Origin: Conchocele bisecta
Taxonomy: Eukaryota > Mollusca > Bivalvia > Lucinida > Thyasiridae
Direction: 5' to 3'
Assembly (NCBI GenBank): GCA_029237695.1
Contig: CM055265.1
Span: 73,199,912 to 73,263,911, forward strand
DNA length: 64,000 bases
Both the position numbers and the translations under genes were made by a program. Below the pieces are notes generated by a model that was given only the letters and a program-made list of their open reading frames with translations, searched no databases and was not told the origin of the DNA. Shown piece by piece: positions 10,856 through 21,529 of this stretch. How positions within the stretch are numbered: the stretch's first letter is position 1; each line of letters starts with the position of its first letter.

Positions 10856-11880
10856 CCATGACACTTCCATAATATTGGCTTTTGCTGAGACGTTATCGTT
10901 CAACCCAATTTCCTTCACTTTCGTTGTCAAAACAGAACAGAACATACCTCGTATTGATACCAGAAATCTATGTCCACATCATAGGTTGTATATACAAGAC
11001 CGACAGAAATAGCAGAATATTTAGAACAATTAGACGCCACATCAAACCTGTTCTCTCGGCTAACTACCGAGCACAATTCATATCAAGTGAGCTTTCAAGT
11101 GTAACATGTCTGGCCACGTGTGTGCGTCAAGTGCCATAACTGGTAGTGGATTGTACAAGGAGTTGGGTATGAGTGCTGTCCTTTATAATAATAGTATGAT
11201 CAGATAGTGTATCAGTGCCTGCTTCTGGCCCCGGCCTGCCTTGGAGCTGTCTGGATGTGGCAACTCTGTGTACGAAAATAGCACGTGTTTTTACCGACTA
11301 TATGGCACCAACTTGCGTGTCGAGTGCCGCCAGGGGTGGATTGGTTCTACCTGTGACCCGTTTTGCTCTGCATCACCGGTGCCAGGTTCTACCCAGGTTA
11401 TACCCAGTTACCCCCTCTCTTCTTCCCGCTTCCCGTGCACCGGGACTCTGCGCGGAATTACAGGACCGTATTGGACCTTTTCCCATTATTATCCCATTTC
11501 GGCACACAATTATACACATCTGTCCGCCTTGCACCAACATATATCACATAGAACACTTCAAAATTCGGCCTTTTTGGACTTATATGTCCGGGTATGGAAG
11601 GTCTACGAGCCAATTCCCACCCATAAATATAAGCTGAATGAATGAATGAAAGTGTATCAGTATCGCCGTTGATGCACTCTGCTCCGGTGTAAAATAGTTC
11701 ACGTTGAAATAGGCGCCGGTTTCCTGAAGAATTCCCATTCAGATATTGCATAAACACATGTTCGTCTAGCAACCGTTTATGCGATGGCTCTGAGTAGAGC
11801 TCAGTGGCTACTCGTTAGGAAATCGGTGCAGTTTTCGATGCGAAACATCTTATTCTGGCGCGGAGTGCAGCACCATTGAC
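10856..11880. other. Intron 3; candidate exon-like stretch rejected
   Basis: A Cys-rich open stretch at 11216-11396 looks EGF-like but lacks a phase-compatible donor and would split the CUB domain. Nothing else is supported. Confidence 0.5.
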
Positions 11881-12275
11881 ATGGGCGGATTCAGGGGGGG
11901 GGGCGGACGCGGCGCGCGCCCCCTCCCCTAAAATTCGCCGAGTAAAGATTTTTTACAAGTTACAAGGTACGTTTCATGCCAAGTGCCATGTATTCCATGC
12001 ATTTTTCGGTCGTTGTCTTATTGTTTCAAAATGTAAACGTTTTCAATCAAAAATCATGTCTAAACATACTGTGACAGTGTCAATAGTTTTGCTCCAATGC
12101 GCCATAACGCGATGTAGATTTCAAAAATATTCCGGGGGTGAATGCCCCCGGACCCCCCTAGCGCTATCCCGATCTCCGCTCTATGCTCGTTCGATAATAT
12201 AGTCAAGTACTGCAAAATAGTTACGCCCCCACGCCCCCCCCCCCCCCCTCTAACCCGAAATCCGCGCCTGATTGA
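11881..12275. mobile_element. Nonautonomous element with GGCGGATTC-type ends (family R)
   Basis: It starts GGGCGGATTCAGGGGG and ends CCCGAAATCCGCGCCTG, with an internal CCGGGGGTGAATGCCCCCGG hairpin. Similar GGCGGA/TCCGCC-bounded elements are at 31322, 45300, 46290 and 50247. Confidence 0.65.
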
Positions 12276-12375
12276 GTATTAATGTACGAAATTCTCGATG
12301 TACACACCACCTGAAGACAATGGGGCCATATTAGCCCTGAAGAACAGTGCAACCCCGGCTCACATGAAGAACAGT

Positions 12376-12406
12376 TTGTGCCTACTGAGTGGGCATGTAC
12401 CTTTAA
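12376..12406. mobile_element. Right-end fragment of a family T MITE, head-to-head with the next copy
   Basis: Only GTGCCTACTGAGTGGGCATG up to the shared TTAA remains. With the left end of the following copy it forms a near-perfect 60 bp palindrome. Confidence 0.85.
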
Positions 12407-12915
12407 AGGTACATGCCCACTCAGTAGGCACAAAATGTTCTTTGTAGGAATTAAATATAAAGTGTATAATTATGTCACTATTCCACCAGTTTTAAAAAGT
12501 ACGAGTGCCCGCTATACAGGTATAATCATTTAGTAATACTTGTATTTATTTTCTGATAGTGACTCACGGTGGTATCAGGTTATTTTCATAATCAAATGAG
12601 GCATGCTATTTTTTAATTATTTATACTAATTAAATGCGTCAACTGAAACAATAATATTATCGACAGATTATAAAGTACCGGTATAATCATTGCACATCAA
12701 AACAATAATTACAGAGAATAGTAAGGTCAGTTAACATTTTAAGGAAACACTGTTATCGCCCCTGATATCAGTGTGCAAATTTACGTCTGATATCAAATGT
12801 ATAATAATGCCAATCAATATGTGGGGTAATGGTGAATGAATGTTCCTTTTCCTAGAATATACAAAACTAGCTGTCTCCCTATAGTATAACCTACTGAGTG
12901 GGCATGTACCTTTAA
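12403..12915. mobile_element. piggyBac-like MITE (family T), complete, 513 bp with TTAA ends
   Basis: The ends AGGTACATGCCCACTCAGTA and TACTGAGTGGGCATGTACCT sit between TTAA tetranucleotides. It carries the family's internal blocks (GTGACTCACGGTGGTATCAG, TATCAGTGTGC, GATATCAAATG). Confidence 0.88.
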
Positions 12916-13124
12916 AGACACTGTATAAAGAAATTTCATAATTTTTCCTACTGGTGCATGTATAGCGAAAGTGATTAATGCCACACCAAATTATCTCCCT
13001 TGTCACAGTTTCTGATAGTATGTACTTGATTATGACAAATGTTTGTGGAAATGTCATCAAATAGACTGGTTCGATTGATTAATATAAGTATGCCATTTAC
13101 TTTGCATAAAATGAAAACCACATA

Positions 13125-13490
13125 TCGGCATAATAATTCCAGCACAAAAATATTTACACAATTCCTTAACATTTGATTGGCCCGTAGCAAGTCTCTGTCC
13201 AAAATGTATATCCCAGTAAACTCCCACGCCGAACTACTTTCCGTAACCGTGAGGCGCAGTTAAAATGTTTCTTAAGAAAACGGAAAATTAACACATGTTC
13301 TTGATGAATTTATTTCAAATGCTGGAATTATAAGGAATGAATGGCCTTTTTGTGGAATTTATCGGGGATATAAACTTGGAAAAGTCGCGGGAATACTGGA
13401 CGAAGGCCGGAAGGCCTCGTCCAGTATTCCCGCTACTTTTCCAAGTTTATATCCCCGATAAATTCCACAAAAAGGCCATTCATTCCTATA
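13125..13490. mobile_element. Large hairpin element (family F), copy 1
   Basis: Long inverted arms (GGCCTTTTTGTGGAATTTAT against ATAAATTCCACAAAAAGGCC) meet at GGCCGGAAGGCC near 13410. It is preceded by the family leader ATTCCAGCACAAAAATATTT. Copies lie at 17861-18292 and 47945-48302. Confidence 0.88.
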
Positions 13491-13529
13491 TTGTATATCA
13501 GTGAACGTGAGCAAAGGCATGATGAGCTT

Positions 13530-13760
13530 AATATTACAGTGAAACCTCTCTAAACCGGCCACCCTGGGAGATCCACAAGGTGTCCGGCTTAAAGAGGTTT
13601 CATTGTAAATCCGGCATTTGATCATTCAGAGCCATAGGTGTGTGCAATACGATCACGAACATACATTATCACCTGAGATAAAGGACCATGACACTAACAA
13701 AAAATAAGATCACAGGTGTTTTCTTGGTGTCCGGTTTACAGAGGTTCCAGTGCATCAATT
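13530..13760. repeat. CCGGTTT/ACCTCTCTAAACCGG inverted repeat (family C)
   Basis: AGTGAAACCTCTCTAAACCG faces CGGCTTAAAGAGGTTTCATT at 13536-13606, with another half (GTCCGGTTTACAGAGGTTCC) ending at 13748. The repeat abuts the exon D acceptor region. Confidence 0.7.
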
Positions 13761-13799
13761 AATAGTTTCATTATTAATATCAAAATCTCCACTTGACAG

Positions 13800-13993
13800 C
13801 GACAACGGGAAATGTCCGTACGAGTACGTTACGATAGAGAGCAAACGGGACATCAACCAGACGACGATCGATAAGGAGCTGGAGGTGTGCGGGCGCCGTC
13901 ACGTGGGCGGCCGCTGGTTCGAGGGCTCCATCAGGATCACATACGCCTCCGGCGGGCCGATGCAGAGAAAGGGACTCATTGTCAAATTTACAG
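13800..13993 (+). CDS. Exon D: C-terminal half of the CUB domain
   Basis: The acceptor is CTCCACTTGACAG and the donor TTACAG|GTAACT. It enters in phase 2 (split Ser202 with exon C) and exits in phase 1. Residues 203-266 read as a CUB C-terminal half: KCPYEYVTI (206-214), corresponding to the family's C-x-Y-D-Y-V-x-I strand, VCGR (231-234), SIRITYAS (245-252) and KGLIVKFT (259-266). The spacing of Cys207 and Cys232 fits the second CUB disulphide. One N-glycosylation sequon (NQT, 221) is present. The acidic residues of calcium-binding CUB domains are only partly recognisable, so calcium dependence cannot be judged. The domain boundary coincides with the exon end, as is common for CUB modules. 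Confidence 0.85.
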
Positions 13994-14009
13994 GTAACTT
14001 GATCAAGCG

Positions 14010-14162
14010 CGTTCGCGTAGCGTTGCTTGCGCATGTGCGTATCGTTCGCATGTGCATGACCCAAGCATGTGTGTGTGCATGCGCGTAACGTTCGCATGTG
14101 TTTGCGCATGCTCGTAGCGTTCGCATGCTGTGCGTCTGCATGCACGTGCGCGCATGCTGGTT
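14010..14162. repeat. GC-rich degenerate tandem repeat just after the exon D donor
   Basis: Repeats of GTAGCGTTCGCATG and GCGCATGCTCGTA-like words begin about 16 bp after the intron 4 donor. Open frames through it are an effect of the repeat. Confidence 0.7.
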
Positions 14163-14466
14163 TCAATGGTTGTTTTTAAGGCATACGCTAAGAATTAAAT
14201 CTAACACTATTTTATCTAATTGTTCCGCTAATATACCTCTATCCAAAACTCTTAAAAATATATTGATCTAGGTCACCGTGCTTGTTTTTTTTTTATAAAA
14301 TTCCTCTGAAAGTACCCATTTTCTTTTTACATTTGTTAAACAATAAATATTTAATACTTTTGGATACATGATGCATAGTCCTTCCTAATGAGCAGTACTA
14401 AGCTCACAAAACGCAATTAAGCAGTATATATATTTATGTCACCAACGTTTAAGAAAAGTAAGAAAG
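14163..14466. other. Intron 4; AT-rich, no feature recognised
   Basis: No repeat or exon is recognised up to the transposon edge. Confidence 0.5.
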
Positions 14467-15240
14467 CTGGGGCCCGTTTCACTAACAAATCTTAGTTTGT
14501 TCATAAGTTCGAACTTAAGTTATAACTTATGACAAAAGTTATGACCGACTTAAGTCATTGCTTATTTGGTTTCACAACACAAACTTAAGACGGTCATAAC
14601 AAGTCCGTCATAAGTTACAACTTAGTTATTGTTTACGGCTTCGGTATGTGCCGCGAGAGTTCGAATCCCGCTCGGAGCTTATATTTTTATGATGACTTTA
14701 CTTTCCCTTTATGTGTTTTGACATCTAAAATAACGGATTTGCAAGCCTAATGTTGAATATTATTAATTTTTAAAAATAATCTCATGTAGAATATAAATTT
14801 TATCTCAATATTCCGACGCCATTGAATACATGTGGATATATTTATTGCCAACTAGTGAACCTTATACTGTAATATAAATTGGCATAAGACATGAAACAGC
14901 AACAAAAGAAGCAATTAACAATGTTTTTATTTTTACATTCCAATAAAATGGTAGTTCGACCATTTTCCATTAAATTTTACTTAGATTACCTCATAAACTC
15001 AGAAATCACGTTTCAGGGTCAGCAGAACACATGTACTGTCGATTATTAATGGTATGCCCGGTCAGATATGGATGTATCTGATACAACTACTGAATGACAT
15101 ATTATATTTATTTGAACTGGACACGGGTAATTTGTTGATTACATGTAGAAATGCATGCACTGTGTGAGTCAGTGTCACACATATAGGATTGCCCCTGAAC
15201 ATGTTTACCAGTATAGGACTGGATTAATGCGCACGTGCAT

Positions 15241-15588
15241 TCAGCGGACGGGTCTGAAATTTTTGTTAAATGCGTCAGGACTGTTTCTCCATCTAGTCTG
15301 AAAACAAGGTATCTCCTTATCAGAAACGAAACACAGGCTAACACTGTCCGCAAAAGTTCTACTCCACTTTCTAGAACCACTTGATTTGCTAATGTTGTAT
15401 ATCTCTCCAGTAACCGCCAGGAAACTACCAGTTGCGTAAAATTGCAATGCAGTCAACACTTGCAATGACACTGACAGACTGTGTGATCTCAGGTTTGACC
15501 GTATAATGTCAGCATGTGCAATGTCGCATACTTGTAGAAAAAAATCACGAGACAGCCTGAATTTCGATATTTGGTCCTCGTTATCCAT
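15241..15588 (-). pseudogene. HARBI1-like (PIF/Harbinger) transposase fragment, N-terminal part
   Basis: The 115-residue frame reads EDQISKFRLSRDFFLQVCD, then SHSLSVSLQVLTALQFYATG and SFLAVTGEIYNISKSSGSR. This is the order seen at the N-terminus of HARBI1-type transposases: the F-R-L-S helix, then ALxFYATGSF with the S-x-S-S-x-S-R helix. The DDE catalytic region is not recognisable; the frame ends after DAFNKNFRPVR, and a shifted frame continues briefly (15240-15110). It lies inside inverted repeats of Harbinger type. It is a relic, and no intact accessory Myb-like gene was seen. Confidence 0.72.
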
Positions 15589-15892
15589 TAAGTCTAGGGG
15601 ATTGGTTCGGTCCTAAAGACTCGTTCCCGTCGTAAATTACGCGCCTGGATTATAGCAAATGCAGCTGCCATCGTTTGTATGTTCTGTAAAGAAAGAACAA
15701 ACAATAGTCGGATAGTCAATCAGACGGATGGACGGACGGACGTTCATACATGACACACTATTAGGTGGTATATTCATCGTTTTTAAAGAAAAGAATGACC
15801 ACTTAAGACACAAAAGGCTTCGGTTACGGAATATGTTGCATTGTTTTTCTTTGTCTTAGGCGACACCTCCAACCACCTAAGATCCCAAACAT

Positions 15893-16218
15893 GTCCCGAC
15901 GAGGGCGGACGAGGGCCGGACGGGAGGGTGGGCAGGGCAGGGACGAGGGCAGGGAGGGCAGGGCATGGGAGGGCAGGGCAGGGCAGGGCAGGGCAGGGCA
16001 GGGACAGGGCAGGGCAGGGACGGGAGGGCAGGGCAGGGCAGGGCAGGGCAGGGCAGGGCAGGGCAGGGCAGGGCAGGGCAGGGTCAGGGCAGGGCAGGGC
16101 AGGGCAGGGCAGGGCTGGGCAGGGCAGGGCAGGGCAGGGCAGGGCAGGGCAGGGCAGGGCAGGGCAGGGCAGGGCAGGGCAGGGCAGGGCAGGGCAGGGC
16201 AGGGCAGGGCAGGGCAGG
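15893..16218. repeat. (GGGCA)n pentanucleotide array
   Basis: About 325 bp are nearly pure GGGCA, with GGGAC and GGGAGGGCA variants at the left. Long Gly/Ala/Arg or Pro/Cys/Leu open frames here are repeat artefacts. The G-rich strand is the coding strand of the host gene. Confidence 0.95.
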
Positions 16219-17300
16219 ACCAACCAACACCGTCCTACACTGACCGACACCAACCGACACCGACACCAAGAGACCGACAAACACCGACCGACCAACTCAC
16301 ACCGACAACAACCAACACCGATTGACACTGACCGACACCGATTGACACTGATAGACACTGATAGACACCAACCAACACCGACCGACACCGACCGACACCG
16401 ACCGACACCGATTCACACTGATAGACACTGGCCGACACCGACCGACACCGATTCACACTGACCGACACCGATTCACACTGATAGACACTGACCGACACCG
16501 ACCGACACCAACCGACACCGACCGACACCGATTGACACTGACCGACACCGATTGACACTGATAGACACCGACCGACACCGATTGACACTGACTGACACCA
16601 ACAAACTTACACCGATCGACACCAACCGACCAACCGACACTGACCGACCGACACCGACCGACCGACCGACATACCTACACCGACCGACCGACACCAATCG
16701 ACCGACAACGACCGACACCGACCGACCCGGACCGACCGACCCGGACCGACCGACCGACAACGACCGACACCGACCAACACCGACTGACACCGACTGACAC
16801 CGTCCGACAGACACCGACCGACCGACTAACATCGACCGTGCGAAACCAACTGACCGACACCGACATACCGACACCGACCGACCGACCGACCGACCGACCG
16901 ACCGACCGACCGACCGACCGACCGACACTGACAAACCTACACCGACCGACACTGACCGACCGACACCAACCGACAGACTGACACCGACCGACCAACACCG
17001 ACCAACTGACACCGACCGTGCGAAACCAACTGACCGACACTGACCGACCGACCGACACCGACTGATCGACCGACACCGACTGATCGACCAACACTGACTG
17101 ACACACCGACACCGACCGACCGACACCGATGACACCGACAGACACCGACCGACACTGACCAACTGACCCGCCACGACCCGACCAAGACCGCACGACCGAC
17201 ACCGACACAGACACACGACACCGACCACTGACCGACCGACAACTGATACCGACCAACTTGATACCGACCAACTGACCGACCAACCAACCGAACAAACAAG
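16219..17300. repeat. ACCGAC/ACCGACACCG tandem array
   Basis: About 1.1 kb of ACCGAC, ACACCG and ATTGACACTG words, with a run of pure ACCG tetranucleotides near 16876-16925. Open frames up to 290 codons on the - strand (Ser/Val/Gly/Arg) are artefacts. Confidence 0.95.
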
Positions 17301-17309
17301 ACATACATG

Positions 17310-17370
17310 TACAGCATACAGATGGTTTGTTACGAGCCGGCTCATCTGGATCTACAGTGGTTGTAAATGT
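17310..17370. repeat. Fragment of the GAGACGGCTCG-family element
   Basis: GTTACGAGCCGGCTCATCTGGATCTACAG matches the right arm found at 1205-1240 and 9410-9445 (longest run here at 17329-17357). Confidence 0.6.
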
Positions 17371-17860
17371 TGTCGATAACTGGGCATAACGAATACTGGT
17401 AACGACATGACCTACATCACAAATAGCAATACACGGGTAACTAGCACAAGTGTGGCTATCTATATGTAAGCATATATGGTTTATATGGCAGATAATTGCT
17501 AAAATAGTACGTATGAAGTGAACATTTACCTGCTGTCAGTGAATTGTTTTCTCCACCTCGGCTCACATGGGGGCATCCATCTTTGTTTATTTCATAAGTT
17601 CCGACTTAAATATTTAAGTTATAACTTAAGACTGCTAGCTACCTGTCTTAGTTTTTCATAGTAAATTTCGATTGTCGTTCTTGCTAAGATGTTTTGTGAA
17701 ACGGACTAAGCACGTACTCCGGACTTAAGTTATAACTTATGACAAAAGTACTTGCTTAGTTCGTTAGTGAAACGGGCCCCTGGGCCACAGTACTATATTT
17801 GCAATTATTTAAAAATATATATACCTCACCCACTCTATTTTCAGTGCTTGCAAGCTTATA

Positions 17861-18292
17861 ATTCCAGCACAAAAATATTTACACAATTCCCTAACATTTG
17901 ATTGGCCTGTAGCAAGTCTCTGTCCAAAATTGATATCCCAGTAAACTCCCATGCCGAACTACTTTCCGTAACCGTCAAGCGCAGTTAAAATAATTCTTAA
18001 GAAAACGGAAAATAAACACATCTTCTTGATGAATTTATTTCAAATGCTGGAATTATAAGGAATGAATGGGCTTTTTGTGGAATTTATCGGAGATATAAAC
18101 TTGGAAAAGTCACGGGAATACTGGACGAGGCCTTAAAAAAATTACAATTTTCGAAAAAAAATTTAAAAAAAAAAAAAAAAAAAATTATTTGTTTTCGAAC
18201 ATTGTAATTGTTTATCCCTTCGTCCAGTATTCCGGCGACTTTCCCAAGTTTATACCCCGATAAATTCCACAAAAAGGCCATTCATTCCTATA
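17861..18292. mobile_element. Large hairpin element (family F), copy 2, with altered centre
   Basis: It has the same leader and arms as 13125-13490, but the loop is replaced by an A-rich stretch (18131-18190) flanked by TTACAATTTTCG / CGAACATTGTAA inverted words. Confidence 0.85.
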
Positions 18293-18649
18293 ATAATTTC
18301 ATAAACATCGAATACAGACTGTATTGTATATCTATGTGATCTAAGTTTTAAAAGAATAAACTATAACGTAATCTATCTGCATCTTGCCTCTAAACGCGAC
18401 ATTTAGCGTGTAGTATACAATGTCATGATTTCACAGAATCTTGACGTCATGACGTAACGTCAACTGCGCGAATGGAATGGTATTGGACAACACCGCGTCT
18501 GTCTTCTTTAAATCATTTATGTTGGAATGCATATGCTGTAATAATAAGGGGCAACAAATGGCGATCTGTTGATTGTATGTCGTTTGGAAAATAGCAATAA
18601 TAGTTACTTCCCGCAACTGTACGTGATTGGAACTTTTTTCGCAATATTT

Positions 18650-18800
18650 TAGAACCCCTCTAAACCGGACATCCTCGTGACCCCATTGTTGGTAAAAATA
18701 CAAATACAAAATAAGAATACAGTAGAACCTCTCTAAACCGGAAACCCAGGGTGTCCGGTTTAGAGAGGTTCGTCTGTATTGTTATGACACACCCCCCCCC
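18650..18800. repeat. CCGGTTTAGAGAGGTT inverted repeat (family C) and C-tract
   Basis: AGAACCTCTCTAAACCGGAA faces GTCCGGTTTAGAGAGGTTC at 18722-18772, followed by an 18-base C tract. This lies 40 bp before the exon E acceptor. Confidence 0.75.
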
Positions 18801-18838
18801 CCCCCCCTCCCCGGTAACGATGATCGCTTGATTTTCAG

Positions 18839-19603
18839 CCGATAGCCGATCCCGGGGACCGCGACTTGAAGTCGAGTGTGGTGCCGTAAACTCGACCAAA
18901 CTGAAACTGGCAAAACCCCCATCTCAGAACTCGTCACCGTCTTCTTCCCGGCCATACCTACCAGCAGTCCCACTGGGAATTGGTCTACCCCATTTCAATA
19001 TGCGATCCGACTTCGACAGAGCATTGAGCATGGGCGCGCTTGGCCGAGATGACGGTATGATTGATGACGGCACGGAGCATTTGCTGCCAACGTTAGCCAG
19101 CTTCCCACATTCTCTCGGTGGCGGACTGTCGTTTGGCGGCGGGTTATCCGGTATGGGAGGGGGTGTGGGAGGGAGTATGGGAAGGGGTGGTGGCCCGCTT
19201 GGGGCACCAGGGACCGGACCTTTCGGGGCAGTTGCTGACAGGCCACAGACACCGTGGAAAATCAACCTACCCAAGAAGCCACAACCGCAACCTTCAGCGC
19301 CAACGAAGCAGCTTTCGAACCAGTTTAAAGCGACGGTTAAGCCTGCGACGGCGGTGCCTACTTCAGTTTGGGTAACCCGGACGGTAGCGGCGCCGGTACT
19401 GCCTACGCGGAACAAACCAATCGCGTTTCGACCTGCGGCTGGGACCATGAACAATCGCCGCCAGCTGCCTGCCAAGACTGGTAGACGTCCACAGACAGGG
19501 ATAGGGATTTCCCGTCGTGCTGGCGTGGGTACAAAGAGGTCCAATAAGATAGTTGACGAGCCAGGAATAGTGAACACACCCGTCGACAAGCCGGACACAG
19601 CAG
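18839..19603 (+). CDS. Exon E: long low-complexity extracellular stalk (Gly-rich, then Pro/Thr/Lys-rich)
   Basis: The acceptor is CGCTTGATTTTCAG and the donor ACAGCAG|GTATTG, both phase 1. Residues 268-521 contain RLEVECGAVNSTK (275-287), with a lone Cys280 and sequons at NST (284) and NSS. A Ser/Pro stretch follows, then a Gly-rich block at about 358-395 with GGGLSFGGGLSGMGGG, and a Pro/Lys/Thr/Arg-rich segment up to the membrane helix. No enzyme or binding domain is visible. By position it is a spacer between the CUB domain and the membrane, and the Ser/Thr/Pro content would allow O-glycosylation. The exon is unusually GC-rich for the window. An equally long open frame on the opposite strand is a by-product of this composition. 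Confidence 0.75.
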
Positions 19604-19898
19604 GTATTGTGTAAATAGATGATCTTATAAGAATACTGATTTAAATTGTTATGTGTTAAACAAGATTACTGATTTCATAAGAAACGTGGCTATGGCCTCG
19701 TTCCATATCAATTCAGTCAACGAGTTTAATGAGCACAACTCATTGAAACTTTTACAACCTCGGGCGATGATTTATTATCAGAAATGTAAGTGTTACATAT
19801 TTAAGTATATTTTTTCATCACTTTCTGCGCATATCTGCATGAGATCCGGTGCCTTTAATGTGCGTGATCATTTCAACAATTGTGCACCTGCCCGTCTT

Positions 19899-20102
19899 CG
19901 TTACAATGCTGAATTTAATTTTGTTTTTTATTGCTTAATTTCCTTTTTTTTCTCAACAAAAACATGGTTTGACAGCAATTTAGAATCATTTCCATTGGAA
20001 ATGATTCTGAATTGCTGTCCAATCATGTTTTTATTGCGAAAGAAGACACAATATTAAACAACAGCAGACGTCAATTTTCGTTTCCAGCATTGTAAGGGTT
20101 AA
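19899..20102. mobile_element. Palindromic MITE, family P1
   Basis: The central hairpin TAGAATCATTTCC/GGAAATGATTCT, a CAGCAGACG arm and the end GCATTGTAAGGGTTAA match 329-542. Confidence 0.75.
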
Positions 20103-20178
20103 TCATGTTCTATTTACATTACGTTTCTCTTAAGCCAGTGCTAGAAGGCAGTTATGTAGTGTATTGTGGCAATATTGT

Positions 20179-20450
20179 ACGGCGCACGCAATAGGTTTTG
20201 CGTGCGCATGCGTTAGGGTTTTGCGTGCGCATGCGATAGGGTTTTGCGTGCGCACGCGATAGGGTTTTGCGTGCGCACGCGATAGGTTTTGTGTGCGCAC
20301 GCGATAAGTTTTGCGTGCGCACGCGCAAAACCTATTGCGTGCGGATGCAAAACACTATCGCGTGCGGACGCAAAACCTATCGCGTGCGCACTCAAAAGCT
20401 ATCGCGTGCGCACGCAAAACCCTATCCCGTGCGCACGCAATAGGTCGCGA
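20179..20450. repeat. Minisatellite of GCGTGCGCACGCGATAGG units with an internal strand switch
   Basis: Units of about 23 bp read GGTTTTGCGTGCGCACGCGAT up to about 20325 and then the reverse complement (GCAAAACCTATCGCGTGCG) to 20450. The whole array is an inverted repeat of tandem repeats. Confidence 0.92.
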
Positions 20451-20759
20451 AAGTAAAAAATATTTCCATGTCCCCTCTGTGCCACCGTAATATTGAGATC
20501 TGTACGCAGGAGTTTATATAGGGGTGCCATGTCGACGGCGCGCGAAGGGCCGGAGTTGCTAAAAAATGTAATGAAAACTAACTGTACAATGGCATGTGCT
20601 ACCAGGATAGAACCTATGTTTGCAGCTACTATTCTGATCATACGTTGTAATCGACCTTGTAGCAACAGAGCATATGGTATTACATTGTTTAAACATCGTT
20701 TAGTTGAACTCAGAATTCATAAACGATATAGCTACATGTATATTAAAAATTCACAGAAC

Positions 20760-20885
20760 ACCTTGAGACCATCCCCAAAATCACTGCGGACATACTCGTT
20801 TCCTGCGAACATATTCGTACCTTAGACCCTCCCGAATATGTCCGCGGACATTTTCGTTCGTGCGGACATATTCGTACCTTTCAAA
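20760..20885. repeat. Short inverted/direct repeat of GCGGACATATTCG
   Basis: The words CGGACATACTCGTTTCCTGC, CGAATATGTCCGCGGACAT and TGCGGACATATTCGTACCTT form a small foldback. Confidence 0.6.
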
Positions 20886-20904
20886 TGCGACTTCAAGCTA
20901 TATA

Positions 20905-21170
20905 AATAGAAAATAATAGGTTAGTGCCGTGAATGGGAAAAAATATCTGGCAAGGCTCAGGAAACGGGATGGGCGAGGCTCTGCCGAGCACATCCCGTTT
21001 CCGTGCCGCGCCAGATATTTTTGCCCATTCACGGCACTAACCTACTATTCTATTTATCCCGTCAACACCTACAAATGGCTGTAAAATGCAAAAATTGTAT
21101 TGACTGGATATCAAAAACGTTTCACGGCACCGTGTTTCACGGCACATACGCACTATGTTGACGGGATAAT
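20905..21170. mobile_element. Foldback element (family Q), copy 1
   Basis: Inverted arms TAGGTTAGTGCCGTGAATGG / CCATTCACGGCACTAACCTA surround CGAGGCTCTGCCGAGCAC. A tail segment ends with CACGGCACCGTGTTTCACGG and TGTTGACGGGATAA. Other copies: 21867-22118 (opposite orientation), 22240-22505 and a fragment at 22512-22570. Confidence 0.88.
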
Positions 21171-21189
21171 TATATGTATTAGGTACCAG

Positions 21190-21424
21190 GTTTCACTAAA
21201 CTTCTTACAATAAACATTTTCGCACGAAGATTTCTATAAATTTGCTTGTCACATTAACATGTTTCACTAATGTTACCATTTTGTACCTACGGATTCACGT
21301 CATTTAATGTAGCACATTCGCGAATGATTTTTTCCAAAATGGACCATCAGAACAAATTTTATTGTGAATTTCAAGTGTGCATTTACGAACTTCTTAGTCG
21401 TACCAAGTTTAGTGAAACAGGCCC
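21190..21424. mobile_element. Diverged element with family H ends and CAG flanks
   Basis: It begins GTTTCACTAAACTTCTTACA after CAG and ends TTTAGTGAAACAGGCCC before CAG. The interior differs from the 241 bp MITEs. Confidence 0.7.
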
Positions 21425-21529
21425 CAGAACACTTTCATTAATCACGTAGAGTATTCTTACGTAATGAAAAATCAGCAGTTTTGCCAGTCACCCTTTCAAC
21501 CTTACATACCATAAAGCAAACCGATCGAG

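Larger units (their letters stand above)
14470..17779. mobile_element. Degraded Harbinger-type DNA transposon with CTG target duplication
   Basis: The inverted ends GGGCCCGTTTCACTAAC and GTTAGTGAAACGGGCCC are flanked by CTG (14467-14469, 17780-17782). Subterminal arms share ACTTAAGTTATAACTTATGA. Inside lie a HARBI1-like transposase fragment on the - strand, a (GGGCA)n array and an ACCGAC array. The terminal sequence equals that of the 241 bp MITEs, making this a plausible relative of their autonomous source. It is too degraded to be active. Confidence 0.8.

Noticed and set aside
11216..11396. Cys-rich open stretch (CGNSVYENSTC ... RQGWIGSTC) after an ATCAG acceptor, EGF-like in look
   Set aside because: It accepts phase 2 from exon C but has no good phase-2 donor to reach exon D. 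Including it would interrupt the CUB domain, which joins cleanly from exon C to exon D. It might be a cassette or decayed exon, but I cannot support it.
13750..14166. Open frames of His/Ala/Cys-rich residues on the - strand after exon D
   Set aside because: They arise from the GTAGCGTTCGCATG tandem repeat; exon D on the + strand carries the real CUB signal.
14631..14690. tRNA-like 3' half (GTTCGAATCCCGCTCGG) in the Harbinger relic
   Set aside because: Only a B-box-like arm is present, and no 5' half or cloverleaf can be drawn.
15783..17345. Open frames of up to 290 codons in Gly/Ala/Arg, Pro/Cys/Leu or Ser/Val/Arg
   Set aside because: They are created by the GGGCA and ACCGAC arrays and have no domain content.
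18924..19598. 224-codon - strand frame overlapping exon E
   Set aside because: It is a shadow of the GC-rich, low-complexity exon E. The + strand frame joins exons D and F in phase; the - strand frame has no homology or splice support.
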